A stretch of 13,212 nt of DNA, taken from positions 1-13,212 of the forward strand of contig DFGY01000113.1 in the NCBI GenBank assembly GCA_002372505.1. The letters run 5' to 3'. Below the pieces are notes generated by a model that saw only the letters and a program-made list of their open reading frames with translations, made no database searches and had not been told where the DNA came from. A program made the translations under genes and the position numbers. The stretch comes from Firmicutes bacterium UBA3738. GTDB taxonomy: Bacteria; Bacillota; Clostridia; Peptostreptococcales; Anaerovoracaceae. This document shows, piece by piece, positions 1-6,867 of this stretch (position 1 is the stretch's first letter; the number at the start of each line of letters is the position of its first letter).

Positions 1-252
1 GGTCCTGCTAAGGCAGCTAACGCTGGTGGCGTTGCATGCTCCTGCATCGAAATGGGCCAGAATGCCGGACACACTAAGTTCCAGCACCAGGATGTATATG
101 ATCAGCTTCACATGATCATGGTTAACATCTTCAACGCTTGCTCAGAAGCTGGCGAAAAGTACTACAACAACAAGAACGCTCTCGTTCCTGGCGCAAACAT
201 CGCAGGTTTCGAAAGAGTAGCAAATGCTATGATGGAACAGGGTCTTGTATAA
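1..252 (+). CDS. gdhA: NADP-type glutamate dehydrogenase, C-terminal part (5' end outside window)
   Basis: This is the last 83 codons of a gene open in frame 1 from the first base and ending with TAA at 250-252. It makes glutamate from 2-oxoglutarate and ammonia (or the reverse) in the cytoplasm. The segment begins GPAKAANAGGVA, the conserved block of the Rossmann domain of hexameric bacterial Glu dehydrogenases. It continues with the typical C-terminal helix stretch (IMVNIFNACSEA) and closes with VPGANIAGFERVANAMMEQG, the family's usual ending. An ATG at 52 lies inside this frame and is internal, not a start. A strong terminator follows at 276-303, so the gene ends its own transcription unit. 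The family assignment is very secure. The NADP preference is inferred from the C-terminal resemblance to the E. coli-type enzyme; the residues that decide the cofactor are not all in the window. Confidence 0.93.
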   Translation, partial: GPAKAANAGGVACSCIEMGQNAGHTKFQHQDVYDQLHMIMVNIFNACSEAGEKYYNNKNALVPGANIAGFERVANAMMEQGLV

Positions 253-275
253 TCGATAAGATTAAATTTGCTGAC

Positions 276-303
276 AAAAAGGGTGCTGAGGCACCCTTTT
301 TTA
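276..303 (+). terminator. Rho-independent terminator of gdhA
   Basis: A perfect 6-bp GC-rich stem, GGGTGC (281-286) with GCACCC (291-296), and a TGAG tetraloop. An A-run precedes it and TTTTTTATT follows it. It lies 24 bases after the gdhA stop and before the lexA promoter. Confidence 0.9.
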
Positions 304-316
304 TTACCTCAAATTC

Positions 317-330
317 AGAACAGGTGTTTA
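317..330 (+). promoter_or_regulatory. SOS box 1 (LexA operator)
   Basis: AGAACAGGTGTTTA fits the Gram-positive LexA operator consensus CGAACRNRYGTTCG at all core positions except the second-last C (T here); the outermost bases also differ. It overlaps the -35 hexamer, so bound LexA would block RNA polymerase. Confidence 0.75.
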
Positions 331-355
331 CATTTTGTTCTTTCTATGCTATTAT
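327..355 (+). promoter_or_regulatory. Sigma-A-type promoter of lexA
   Basis: TTTACA (327-332), a 17-base spacer and TATTAT (350-355), 41 bases before the lexA start codon. The predicted transcript start is near 362. The -35 hexamer overlaps the first SOS box, as expected for an autoregulated lexA gene. Confidence 0.75.
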
Positions 356-367
356 TGATGAAAATAG

Positions 368-381
368 TGAACATACATTCT
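368..381 (+). promoter_or_regulatory. Probable SOS box 2 (LexA operator)
   Basis: TGAACATACATTCT matches the core GAAC-RNRY-GTTC with one change (A for G in the right half-site). It lies just downstream of the predicted transcript start and ahead of the ribosome-binding site, a usual place for a second operator in lexA genes. Confidence 0.55.
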
Positions 382-396
382 TTTAAGGAGATTGCA

Positions 397-1053
397 ATGA
401 GTAAGTTAAAAGAACAAGATCTGAAGGAAAGAGAACGGAAAATACTTCAGTTCATGAAGAGCGAAATAAAGCAAAAGGGTTATCCCCCCACTGTCAGAGA
501 AATCTGCTCCGCACTGGGGATTAAATCCACTTCCACCGTTCATAAAGATATAGAGAGCTTAGTAAAGGATGGTTTTCTGATTAAGGACCCGTCAAAACCA
601 AGAGCCCTTAATATTATAGATGACTCCCCTTCAACTGCCGAAAGCTATGACAGAGTTGAGAGAGCTGACGTTGTAGATATACCCGTCGTAGGCCATATTG
701 CCGCCGGAGCTCCCATTCTCGCAGAGCAGAATATTGAAGACTCCTTCCCTATTCCCTCCAGATACGTTTCAAGAGGCGTCGACAACTTCATGCTCATAGT
801 TCGTGGCGACAGCATGATCGAAGCGGGAATTTTCGACGGCGACTACATTCTGGTAGAACAGCAGAATACAGCAAACAACGGCGAAATCGTCGTCGCCATG
901 ATAGACGGATTTGAGAGCGAAGCAACGGTTAAGACCTTCTATAAAGAAGACGGCCACATAAGACTTCAGCCCGAAAACTCTTCCATGAGCCCCATTATCG
1001 TAAACGACGTCCAGATTCTCGGCAAAGTCAAAGGCGTGTTCAGATACTTCTAG
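397..1053 (+). CDS. lexA: SOS repressor LexA (self-cleaving transcriptional repressor)
   Basis: LexA represses DNA-repair genes and cleaves itself when RecA filaments form on single-stranded DNA. The chosen start is ATG 397, 6 bases after AAGGAG (385-390); it gives 218 residues, the normal family length. An in-frame ATG at 268 exists but lies before the promoter. Residues 1-70 are the winged helix-turn-helix domain, with the recognition helix around TVREICSALGIKSTSTVHKD. Residues 95-218 are the S24 peptidase domain. The Ala103-Gly104 cleavage site is in HIAAGAP, the catalytic serine is Ser139 (RGDSM) and the general-base lysine is Lys179 (ATVKTF). All key residues are present, so the protein should be active. 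Two SOS boxes in its own promoter indicate autoregulation. The gene seems monocistronic, with a hairpin and T-run at 1100-1133 downstream. Confidence 0.96.
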   Translation: MSKLKEQDLKERERKILQFMKSEIKQKGYPPTVREICSALGIKSTSTVHKDIESLVKDGFLIKDPSKPRALNIIDDSPSTAESYDRVERADVVDIPVVGHIAAGAPILAEQNIEDSFPIPSRYVSRGVDNFMLIVRGDSMIEAGIFDGDYILVEQQNTANNGEIVVAMIDGFESEATVKTFYKEDGHIRLQPENSSMSPIIVNDVQILGKVKGVFRYF

Positions 1054-1058
1054 CTAAA

Positions 1059-1367
1059 GCGTTTCACGGGGACAGGCTTTTTGTTACACAAGAAAATGTA
1101 AGATGACAAGGGGACGGTTCTTGTCATCTTTTTGTTCTATAGAAGGGCGAGATACTGTATTTATAGACTCTTTGGCACGTCGGTACTTAGCGAATACGAG
1201 CGTCAGCGAAGTATGAACTTAGATACCGCTACGTGACAACTGAAGCGAGAGCGGGTCTATAAATACAGTATCTCGTCCTTCCATGTCTAATAAAGCAATT
1301 TCAAGAGAACCGTCCTAAGCATCTTTCCAAATAATGGCGTAACAAAAAGCCTGTCCCCGTGTAACGC
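1059..1367. repeat. Nested inverted-repeat element (REP/MITE-like), element 1
   Basis: A 309-bp non-coding palindromic element fills the lexA-mrp gap. The outer arms (1059-1087 and 1339-1367) are 29 bases long with one mismatch; the inner 22 bases (1066-1087 and 1339-1360) match perfectly. The arms carry motif A, GCGTTTCACGGGGACAGG. Inside the left arm is motif B, GATGACAAGGGGACGGTTCT (1102-1121), with a short partial partner on the right (AGAACCGTCC, 1306-1315). A further inverted repeat of 27 bases with one mismatch (1142-1168 and 1255-1281) encloses a centre that can also fold (CACGT-GGTA at 1176-1185 with TACC-ACGTG at 1224-1235). The element starts 5 bases after the lexA stop. No reading frame in it looks real. 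Motifs A and B recur elsewhere in this window, which points to a dispersed family. Confidence 0.85.
1100..1133 (+). terminator. Hairpin with T-run after lexA, probable terminator
   Basis: AAGATGACAAG (1100-1110) pairs perfectly with CTTGTCATCTT (1120-1130) around a 9-base loop, GGGACGGTT, and the T-run continues to 1133. The stem is only moderately GC-rich, so strength is uncertain. It is built from repeat motif B and lies inside element 1, so it may end lexA transcription by virtue of the repeat. Confidence 0.55.
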
Positions 1368-1371
1368 CTAA

Positions 1372-1427
1372 TTGACAATGTAAAAATAGAATGATAATGT
1401 TGAATGCGTCAAATATCAACATAAGAT
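1372..1427 (+). promoter_or_regulatory. Probable promoter region of mrp
   Basis: Just outside element 1 is a consensus TTGACA (1372-1377) followed after 15 bases by GATAAT (1393-1398); the spacing is shorter than ideal. An alternative pair is TTGAAT (1400-1405), 16 bases, TAAGAT (1422-1427). Either would drive mrp; which is used cannot be told from the sequence. Confidence 0.4.
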
Positions 1428-1450
1428 TATCTATAAAGGAGACTTTAGAA

Positions 1451-2278
1451 ATGGCTACAAATTGTGATCACGATTGTTCAAATTGCGGAGAAAACTGTGC
1501 TGAAAGAGACCCCAGCAGCTTTCTCGTTGATTTAAATGAATTCAGCAGCGTCAAAAAGGTAATCGCTGTCGTCAGCGGCAAAGGCGGCGTAGGCAAATCT
1601 CTCGTTACGGGCCTCAGCGCTGTGGCTGCCAACAGACTTGGCAAAAAGACTGCCATACTGGACGCTGACATAACCGGCCCTTCCGTACCTAAAATGTTCG
1701 GAATGGACGGCCAAGTATACGCAACTCAAATGGGTATTGAACCAAAGACCACCGAAGGCGGCATCAGTGTTCTGTCTGCCAATCTGGTACTGGAGCATCC
1801 GGAAGATCCGGTTGTATGGCGTGCACCTGTTATAACAGGAGTAATCACTCAGTTCTGGAACGAGACTCACTGGGACAACATTGACGTTATGTTCGTTGAT
1901 ATGCCTCCGGGCACAGGAGATGTTCCTCTGACAGTATTCCAGTCCCTGCCTGTAGACGGCATCATTGTAGTTACATCACCTCAGGATCTTGTATCAATGA
2001 TCGTTGAAAAGGCACTGCGCATGGCAGACATGATGAATGTCCCTGTCCTTGGCCTGGTTGAAAACATGAGCTACGTTAAATGTCCCGATTGCGGAAAGGA
2101 AATCCACATTTTCGGCGACAGCAACATTGAAGCCATTGCGGCAGCCCATGGCAGCCAGCTCCTGGCCAAGCTTCCCATTATGCCGGAAGTGGCAAGTCTT
2201 TGCGACACAGGAGCAATAGAAAATATTGATGACAGTATTCTCGCTGACATCAGCAAAGCCCTTGACAATATATTATAG
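1451..2278 (+). CDS. mrp: Mrp/ApbC/NBP35-family Fe-S cluster carrier ATPase
   Basis: A cytoplasmic P-loop ATPase that carries Fe-S clusters to apo-proteins. The start at ATG 1451, 9 bases after AAAGGAG (1435-1441), gives 275 residues. Residues 5-16 hold a cysteine cluster (Cys5, 9, 12, 16), as in many clostridial and NBP35-type members. The deviant Walker A motif GKGGVGKS is at 43-50. The switch/Walker B block is VMFVDMPPGTGDVP (146-159). CPDCG at 211-215 supplies the CxxC that bridges a cluster between two subunits. The MIP18/DUF59 domain found at the N terminus of many proteobacterial Mrp proteins is absent. It is followed after 14 bases by the B3/4-domain gene, so the two are probably co-transcribed. 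An in-frame ATG at 1391 overlaps the predicted promoter and lacks a ribosome-binding site. Confidence 0.92.
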   Translation: MATNCDHDCSNCGENCAERDPSSFLVDLNEFSSVKKVIAVVSGKGGVGKSLVTGLSAVAANRLGKKTAILDADITGPSVPKMFGMDGQVYATQMGIEPKTTEGGISVLSANLVLEHPEDPVVWRAPVITGVITQFWNETHWDNIDVMFVDMPPGTGDVPLTVFQSLPVDGIIVVTSPQDLVSMIVEKALRMADMMNVPVLGLVENMSYVKCPDCGKEIHIFGDSNIEAIAAAHGSQLLAKLPIMPEVASLCDTGAIENIDDSILADISKALDNIL

Positions 2279-2292
2279 AAAGGAATAATAGT

Positions 2293-3009
2293 ATGTCGAA
2301 ATTCATTATTAAACCGGAAATATTCGAAATGTTTCCAGGCGCTGAAATAGGCGTAGTTGTAGCAAAGGGAATCGACAACACCTGGGAAGACGCAGAGGAT
2401 TACAAGGCTGAAATAGCAGATATTCTCGAGGCCAGCTTCGACGACGCCAAATCATTCCTCAAAAATGAAAACTTCGCGGAGAACAAAGTTATTGCCGTAT
2501 GGAGAGAAGCCTTCCGCAAATTCAAAACGAAAAAAGGAGCCAGATCTTCAATCGAGGCTCTCATGAAGCGTGTCCAGAAGGATAACCCTCCCGGCAGCAT
2601 AAATCCATTGGTAGACATTTATAATGCTGTCTCCCTTTCAAATGCCCTTCCCTGCGGCGGAGAAGATATAGATGCATTTGAAGGCGACCTTGTCCTCATG
2701 CTGGCAGAAGGCGGAGAAGACTTCATCGCCCTCGGAGACGAAGAGCCACAACCCGCCCTTCCCGGTGAAGTTATATACAAGGACGACGCCGGTGCAGTAT
2801 GCAGATGCTGGAACTGGAGAGACGGACAGCGCACAATGCTGACGGAAGACACTATAAACGCCTTCCTCATTCTCGAATCAGTGGATCCAGAGAGAAGCGA
2901 CGATCTTCACAACGCCCTCTGGACCCTGGCAAACAACGTACAGAAATACCTTGGCGGTGAAGTGCAGATTTACAATCTGGATGAGAACAACACTGAGATA
3001 GATCTTTAA
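2293..3009 (+). CDS. B3/4 domain-containing protein (stand-alone relative of phenylalanyl-tRNA synthetase beta B3/B4 domain)
   Basis: 238 residues, with the start supported by AAAGGA about 8 bases upstream. The centre is the B3/4 fold known from the editing region of PheRS beta: VWREAFRKFKTKKGA (69-83), then the conserved stretch NPPGSINPLVDIYNAVSL (98-115), then LPCGGEDID (119-127). In PheRS this domain removes mischarged tyrosine. Free-standing versions are presumed to act on mischarged tRNA or a related small substrate, but their function is not established. There is no signal peptide or membrane segment. It sits 14 bases after mrp on the same strand. Its stop codon (3007-3009) directly abuts the stop of the methyltransferase gene on the other strand, with no terminator between them. 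Confidence 0.82.
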   Translation: MSKFIIKPEIFEMFPGAEIGVVVAKGIDNTWEDAEDYKAEIADILEASFDDAKSFLKNENFAENKVIAVWREAFRKFKTKKGARSSIEALMKRVQKDNPPGSINPLVDIYNAVSLSNALPCGGEDIDAFEGDLVLMLAEGGEDFIALGDEEPQPALPGEVIYKDDAGAVCRCWNWRDGQRTMLTEDTINAFLILESVDPERSDDLHNALWTLANNVQKYLGGEVQIYNLDENNTEIDL

Positions 3010-4302
3010 CTATCCTTTGCTCACCCAGTGAGCCTCACCACCGAAAATATCCCGGACAACAATGCTTATATTTCCGGTATATTTACCACTGAACTTTGTC
3101 TGCAGCATATCCTTGCCTCTTATAAAGCTAGCCTGGTTTTTATGGACGCGGCCATCGTAATTGGTATCGATACTCCATGAATCAACGAGAGCAAGAGGGT
3201 TGCTGCAGATTAATTTATTAATAGAGTCTTCATCCTTTTTATTTAGTTTAAAGCCGGTCTGATTGGGCCTGTATTTTTTTAATTCAATATCAAAGGTAGC
3301 GCCATCGGTAATGAACACCACGTCAACGGTAGGATTTTCATTTATGGTTTCGGCAAGTTCGTTTTCCAGCACGAGATACTCATAGGCCAGGTTGTCCATG
3401 AGTAGTCTTTTCCTGGTCATGGAAGTTGCCAGCATTCCGCTGTCAGCCGCCATAAAGCGCCTCTTGTTTTTCCCGCACACGTATGGAAGAGTGCCTGAGC
3501 CGCAGAAGAAGTCGGCACATATGTCCCCTTCCCTTGATGCGGATTCAACAATGAGGGACAGGAGCTTTACCGGCTTTTGAGTCGCGTAGCCTGTTCGCTC
3601 CGAAGACGTTCTTCCCACCATATCGATGTTCCAGACATCCTTCATATTTACCAGGGTGTACCAGCCGTATTCATCCTGATATTCAGTAACGTTTTTAAAA
3701 TTGTAGGGCTTTAAATCCCTGTTATAGGATTTTTCCTTTGGAATATTCAAATAGTATTTATCGCTCTTGCCGTAGAGCAAAATAGTGTCGTGCTTTCTTG
3801 CGAAATGCCTTGATGAGCTGCCGCCGGATTTGTACTGCCATATGATTTCGTTAATAAAATTGCCGCGGCCGAATATTTCATCCATAATCACCTTCATGTA
3901 ATGGACGATGTGCCAGTCAAGATGGAGCCATATTGTTCCCTCTTCAGAAAGAAGCTCCTTCATTCCCCATAGACAGGTGCATAAGAATCTCAGATATTCC
4001 TCTTCATTATTCTTCCACGTGTCTTTATATGCCAAATGCTTAAGGGAAGTCCCCTCTCCCGCCTTAAGGGTTGCGTCGTAATCGGCGTCGGATAAGAAAG
4101 GCGGATCTGCGTAGATCATCTGCACCTTTCCCTTGAGCCCCTTACTTATGAGATATTTCATAAAGGGGACGTTATCGGAAAGAGCCAGCATATTCCCGGC
4201 AAATCCGTTTCTTTCCACTGCGCTGTAGTCTCCTGTCGGTGCATTATCAAAGGCTTCTTTTGTTTCTTTAAGTATTTCCTCTATGTTACTTAACAAGTAC
4301 AT
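3010..4302 (-). CDS. Orphan site-specific adenine DNA methyltransferase (N6-adenine, beta-type motif order)
   Basis: 430 residues. It transfers a methyl group from S-adenosylmethionine to adenine in a specific DNA sequence. Catalytic motif IV, DPPF, is at 66-69. A target-recognition region follows at about 145-240. TQKP (241-244) precedes the SAM-binding motif I DFFCGSG (264-270). IV before I is the beta-group order seen in type III Mod and many type II N6-adenine enzymes. DPPF rather than SPP(Y/W) argues for N6-adenine. Residues from about 325 to the end form an extra tail (SWSIDTNYDGRVHK at 375-388) recalling type III Mod tails; this is a weaker impression. No restriction endonuclease or helicase gene lies beside it, so it appears solitary. 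Its start overlaps the end of the ygiQ-like gene by 17 bases, with an AGGAG site inside that gene, so it is translationally coupled as the last gene of a four-gene operon. Confidence 0.88.
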   Translation of the reverse strand: MYLLSNIEEILKETKEAFDNAPTGDYSAVERNGFAGNMLALSDNVPFMKYLISKGLKGKVQMIYADPPFLSDADYDATLKAGEGTSLKHLAYKDTWKNNEEEYLRFLCTCLWGMKELLSEEGTIWLHLDWHIVHYMKVIMDEIFGRGNFINEIIWQYKSGGSSSRHFARKHDTILLYGKSDKYYLNIPKEKSYNRDLKPYNFKNVTEYQDEYGWYTLVNMKDVWNIDMVGRTSSERTGYATQKPVKLLSLIVESASREGDICADFFCGSGTLPYVCGKNKRRFMAADSGMLATSMTRKRLLMDNLAYEYLVLENELAETINENPTVDVVFITDGATFDIELKKYRPNQTGFKLNKKDEDSINKLICSNPLALVDSWSIDTNYDGRVHKNQASFIRGKDMLQTKFSGKYTGNISIVVRDIFGGEAHWVSKG

Positions 4303-6058
4303 TTATCAGTTCTCCTCTGCCTGCTTTCTTCAGGGCCTTAATAACCGTCTTCCTGTTCTCCTTTTTATTAAAGTGAACGAGAGCCCTTTGCATTCTCTTA
4401 TCTTCCATATCCTTGGCTACGTATATTTTCTTCTTCGTGTAAGGATCCATTTCCGTGTAGTACATACATGTGGACATTGTCCCCGGCGTGGGATAAAAGT
4501 CCTGAACCTGATCCGGCACAAATCCCATATTCTTTAGATAGAGAGCCAGCTCTATTGCATCATCAAGGGTAGAGCCCGGGTGGGATGAAATAAGATAAGG
4601 TATCATGTATTGTTTCTTCCCTAGCTTTTTATTTATTCTCTCATATTCGCCGGCAAACCTTTCGAAGACTTCTGCGCCCGGCTTTCTCATTAAATCCAGT
4701 ACACCTTTGCACACGTGCTCCGGAGCCACCTTAAGAGTCCCGCTGACGTGATGCTCACATAACTCTTTTATAAAAGTGTGGTCCTTATCCGCCAAGGCAT
4801 AGTCGTATCTGACGCCGGACCTTACGAAGACCTTCTTTATACCCGGAATGCTTCTGACTCCTCTAAGTACGTCCAGGTACTCGCTATGGTCTATATTCAT
4901 CTGACTGCATGGCCTGGGCCACAGGCAGTCCTTCTTCTTACACACGCCGCTTTTCAGCTGCTTTTCGCAGGCGGGCCGGTGGAAGTTTGCCGTAGGTCCG
5001 CCAACATCGTGGATGTAGCCCTTGAAGTCTTTCTTTTCGGTGAGCCGTTTTGCTTCCTCGACAATGGAATCTTTACTCCTGCTTCTCACCTGTCTTCCCT
5101 GGTGAAGAGTTATTGCACAGAAGCTGCAGCCGCCAAAACACCCTCTGTTAGAGGCTATACTGAACTTAACCTCCCTTATTGCGGGAATGCCTCCTTCCGC
5201 CTCGTACATGGGATGATATTCCTTCTCAAAGGGTAATGCATATATATCGTCAAGCTCGTCTCTCTCCAGTACCGGCTGAGGCGGGTTTTGCACCACGTAC
5301 ATGGTATCCGTATATTTCTCCGCCAGCATCTGTCCTGAAATGTAGTCGCTGTTTTCATGCTGGAGCACAAAGCTGTCACAGAATGCCTTCTTGTCAAGTG
5401 TAATGGTGTCGTAATCCGGAAGCTCTATTAAGTCCGGATCGTAAGGAAGCTCTTTGGATACATAAGCTGTGCCCCTTATCCAGTGAATATCCTTTATATC
5501 TATTCCGGCTTCCAGAGCCTCGCATATCTCAATTGTAGCCTTCTCACCCATGCCGTAAATGAGCAGATCCGCACGGCTGTCAAGAAGAATAGAGCGCCTC
5601 ACCTTATCGTCCCAGTAATCGTAGTGGGCGAATCTTCTGAGACTTGCCTCAAGTCCGCCTATAATAATGGGCACGTCCTTATATGCCTCCTTGGCTCTGT
5701 TGCAGTAAACGATTACTGCCCTGTCCGGCCTGTTTCCGGCTTTGCCGCCGGGGGAATAAACATCCGTCTTCCTCTTTCTCTTAAAGACGGAATAATTGTT
5801 AACCATGGAGTCCACGCTGCCTGAACCTATCATAAATCCCAGGCGTGGTTTTCCGAATCTTTTAAAGTCTTCTGCGCTGTGGTAGTCAGGCTGGGCAAGT
5901 ATTCCCACTTTATAGCCGAATCTCTCAAGTACTCTTCCGATAATGGCCGTACCAAAAGACGGGTGGTCCACATAGGCATCTCCCGTTACAAGGACAATGT
6001 CCACCTGGTCCCATCCGCGCTCCTTCATATCCTTTTTTGATACAGGTAGGAAAGCCAT
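4286..6058 (-). CDS. ygiQ: YgiQ family radical SAM protein
   Basis: 590 residues. An N-terminal region of the YgiQ type (about 1-290, with VTGDAYVDHPSFGTAIIGR at 24-42 and GGLEASLRRFAHYDYWDD at 134-151) precedes the radical SAM core. The 4Fe-4S ligands are Cys307, Cys311 and Cys314 in NRGCFGGCSFCAIT. It should cleave S-adenosylmethionine to a 5'-deoxyadenosyl radical; the family's substrate is unknown. A further cysteine-rich segment (CEKQLKSGVCKKKDCLWPRPC) lies within the core, as in homologues. The length is normal. The start codon shares one base with the stop of the upstream amidase gene (TAATG, minus strand). Only a weak ribosome-binding site is seen, so translation probably depends on coupling. 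The methyltransferase gene follows with a 17-base overlap. The family call is firm; the biochemical role is open. Confidence 0.93.
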   Translation of the reverse strand: MAFLPVSKKDMKERGWDQVDIVLVTGDAYVDHPSFGTAIIGRVLERFGYKVGILAQPDYHSAEDFKRFGKPRLGFMIGSGSVDSMVNNYSVFKRKRKTDVYSPGGKAGNRPDRAVIVYCNRAKEAYKDVPIIIGGLEASLRRFAHYDYWDDKVRRSILLDSRADLLIYGMGEKATIEICEALEAGIDIKDIHWIRGTAYVSKELPYDPDLIELPDYDTITLDKKAFCDSFVLQHENSDYISGQMLAEKYTDTMYVVQNPPQPVLERDELDDIYALPFEKEYHPMYEAEGGIPAIREVKFSIASNRGCFGGCSFCAITLHQGRQVRSRSKDSIVEEAKRLTEKKDFKGYIHDVGGPTANFHRPACEKQLKSGVCKKKDCLWPRPCSQMNIDHSEYLDVLRGVRSIPGIKKVFVRSGVRYDYALADKDHTFIKELCEHHVSGTLKVAPEHVCKGVLDLMRKPGAEVFERFAGEYERINKKLGKKQYMIPYLISSHPGSTLDDAIELALYLKNMGFVPDQVQDFYPTPGTMSTCMYYTEMDPYTKKKIYVAKDMEDKRMQRALVHFNKKENRKTVIKALKKAGRGELINVLVK

Positions 6059-6867
6059 TATTTATATATCTCGGGCTTAAGGCCGCTCATTATTGGTAGC
6101 TCTCCTCTCACCCTGTCTATTACATCAGTGTCAACTTCAAAGAGGCACACCTGGGGTGTTTCATCTGCCGATGCCATCACCTCTCCCCAGGGGTCCGCCG
6201 CCAGGGAATGTCCCCAGGCCTGAACCTTGTCCTCCGGGTCTCTTGCCGCCTGTACGCCGGCGAAGAATATCTGGTTATCTATGGCTCTCATTCTGACTGA
6301 AATGTCCCAGTGTGCAGGCCCTGTTGTAAGGTTAAATACTCCTGGCAGGACTATTAAGTTTGCTCCTTCCAGAGCCATCTTTCTGTGAAGCTCTGCGAAC
6401 CTTATATCAAAACAAATAGCCAGTCCTATTTTTCCGAACTCCGTATCCACAACTGTGGCCTTGTCTCCCGGCGTAATTGTCGATGACTCAGTGATTTTAA
6501 TCCGCCCGGGTACGTCAATGTCAAACATATGAACTTTCCGGTGCTTGCCGATTAAATTACCCTGTCTGTCAAAGGCAAAGCTGGTGTTGTATATATTATC
6601 TCCATCTTCCTCAGGCATGCTGCCACCGAAAATGTATACCCCAAGCTCTGCGGCGGTTTTCTTCATGCAATTATAAAAGCCTCCGCCTTCCGGCTCCTTA
6701 AATTCCTTTATTATTTCCATGTCGTAGGGGCAGACCCACATCTCGGGAAATACCAGTACTTCTGCTCCTTTTGAAGCAGCCTCTGCCGCCATTTCCTTAA
6801 ACCTGCCCATGCTTACTTCTTTATCGCGGGCTGGCAGCATCTGACACATTCCTACTTTATATTTCAT
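6058..6867 (-). CDS. Carbon-nitrogen hydrolase, Nit2/omega-amidase-like
   Basis: 269 residues, one nitrilase-superfamily domain. The catalytic triad is visible: Glu42 (VFPEMW), Lys111 (GKHRKVHMFD) and Cys152 (AICFDIRF). The stretch HMFDIDVPGRIKITES (113-128) closely recalls Nit2, the omega-amidase that hydrolyses 2-oxoglutaramate and 2-oxosuccinamate to the 2-oxoacid and ammonia, better than Nit1-type sequences. In this role it would clear by-products of glutamine and asparagine transamination. This substrate is inferred from resemblance; other amides are possible. The start overlaps the Nudix stop (ATGA, 4 bases) and has GGAGG inside the Nudix gene. The gene downstream starts within its stop codon. 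The assignment to the superfamily is secure. Confidence 0.9.
   Translation of the reverse strand: MKYKVGMCQMLPARDKEVSMGRFKEMAAEAASKGAEVLVFPEMWVCPYDMEIIKEFKEPEGGGFYNCMKKTAAELGVYIFGGSMPEEDGDNIYNTSFAFDRQGNLIGKHRKVHMFDIDVPGRIKITESSTITPGDKATVVDTEFGKIGLAICFDIRFAELHRKMALEGANLIVLPGVFNLTTGPAHWDISVRMRAIDNQIFFAGVQAARDPEDKVQAWGHSLAADPWGEVMASADETPQVCLFEVDTDVIDRVRGELPIMSGLKPEIYK

Noticed and set aside
268..396. Upstream extension of the lexA frame from an ATG at 268.
   Set aside because: It begins before the gdhA terminator and the lexA promoter, has no ribosome-binding site, and would add 43 residues not typical of LexA. ATG 397 follows a good AAGGAG.
1059..1367. CRISPR array or tandem repeat as an explanation for the repeats after lexA.
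   Set aside because: The repeats are inverted and nested, occur once each, and have no regular spacing.
1391..1450. Upstream extension of the mrp frame from an ATG at 1391.
   Set aside because: It overlaps the likely promoter and lacks a ribosome-binding site; ATG 1451 follows AAAGGAG and gives the normal N-terminal cysteine cluster at the start.
4778..5236. 152-codon open frame on the plus strand.
   Set aside because: It lies wholly inside the ygiQ-like gene on the other strand, has no ribosome-binding site and no recognisable domain; a shadow frame.
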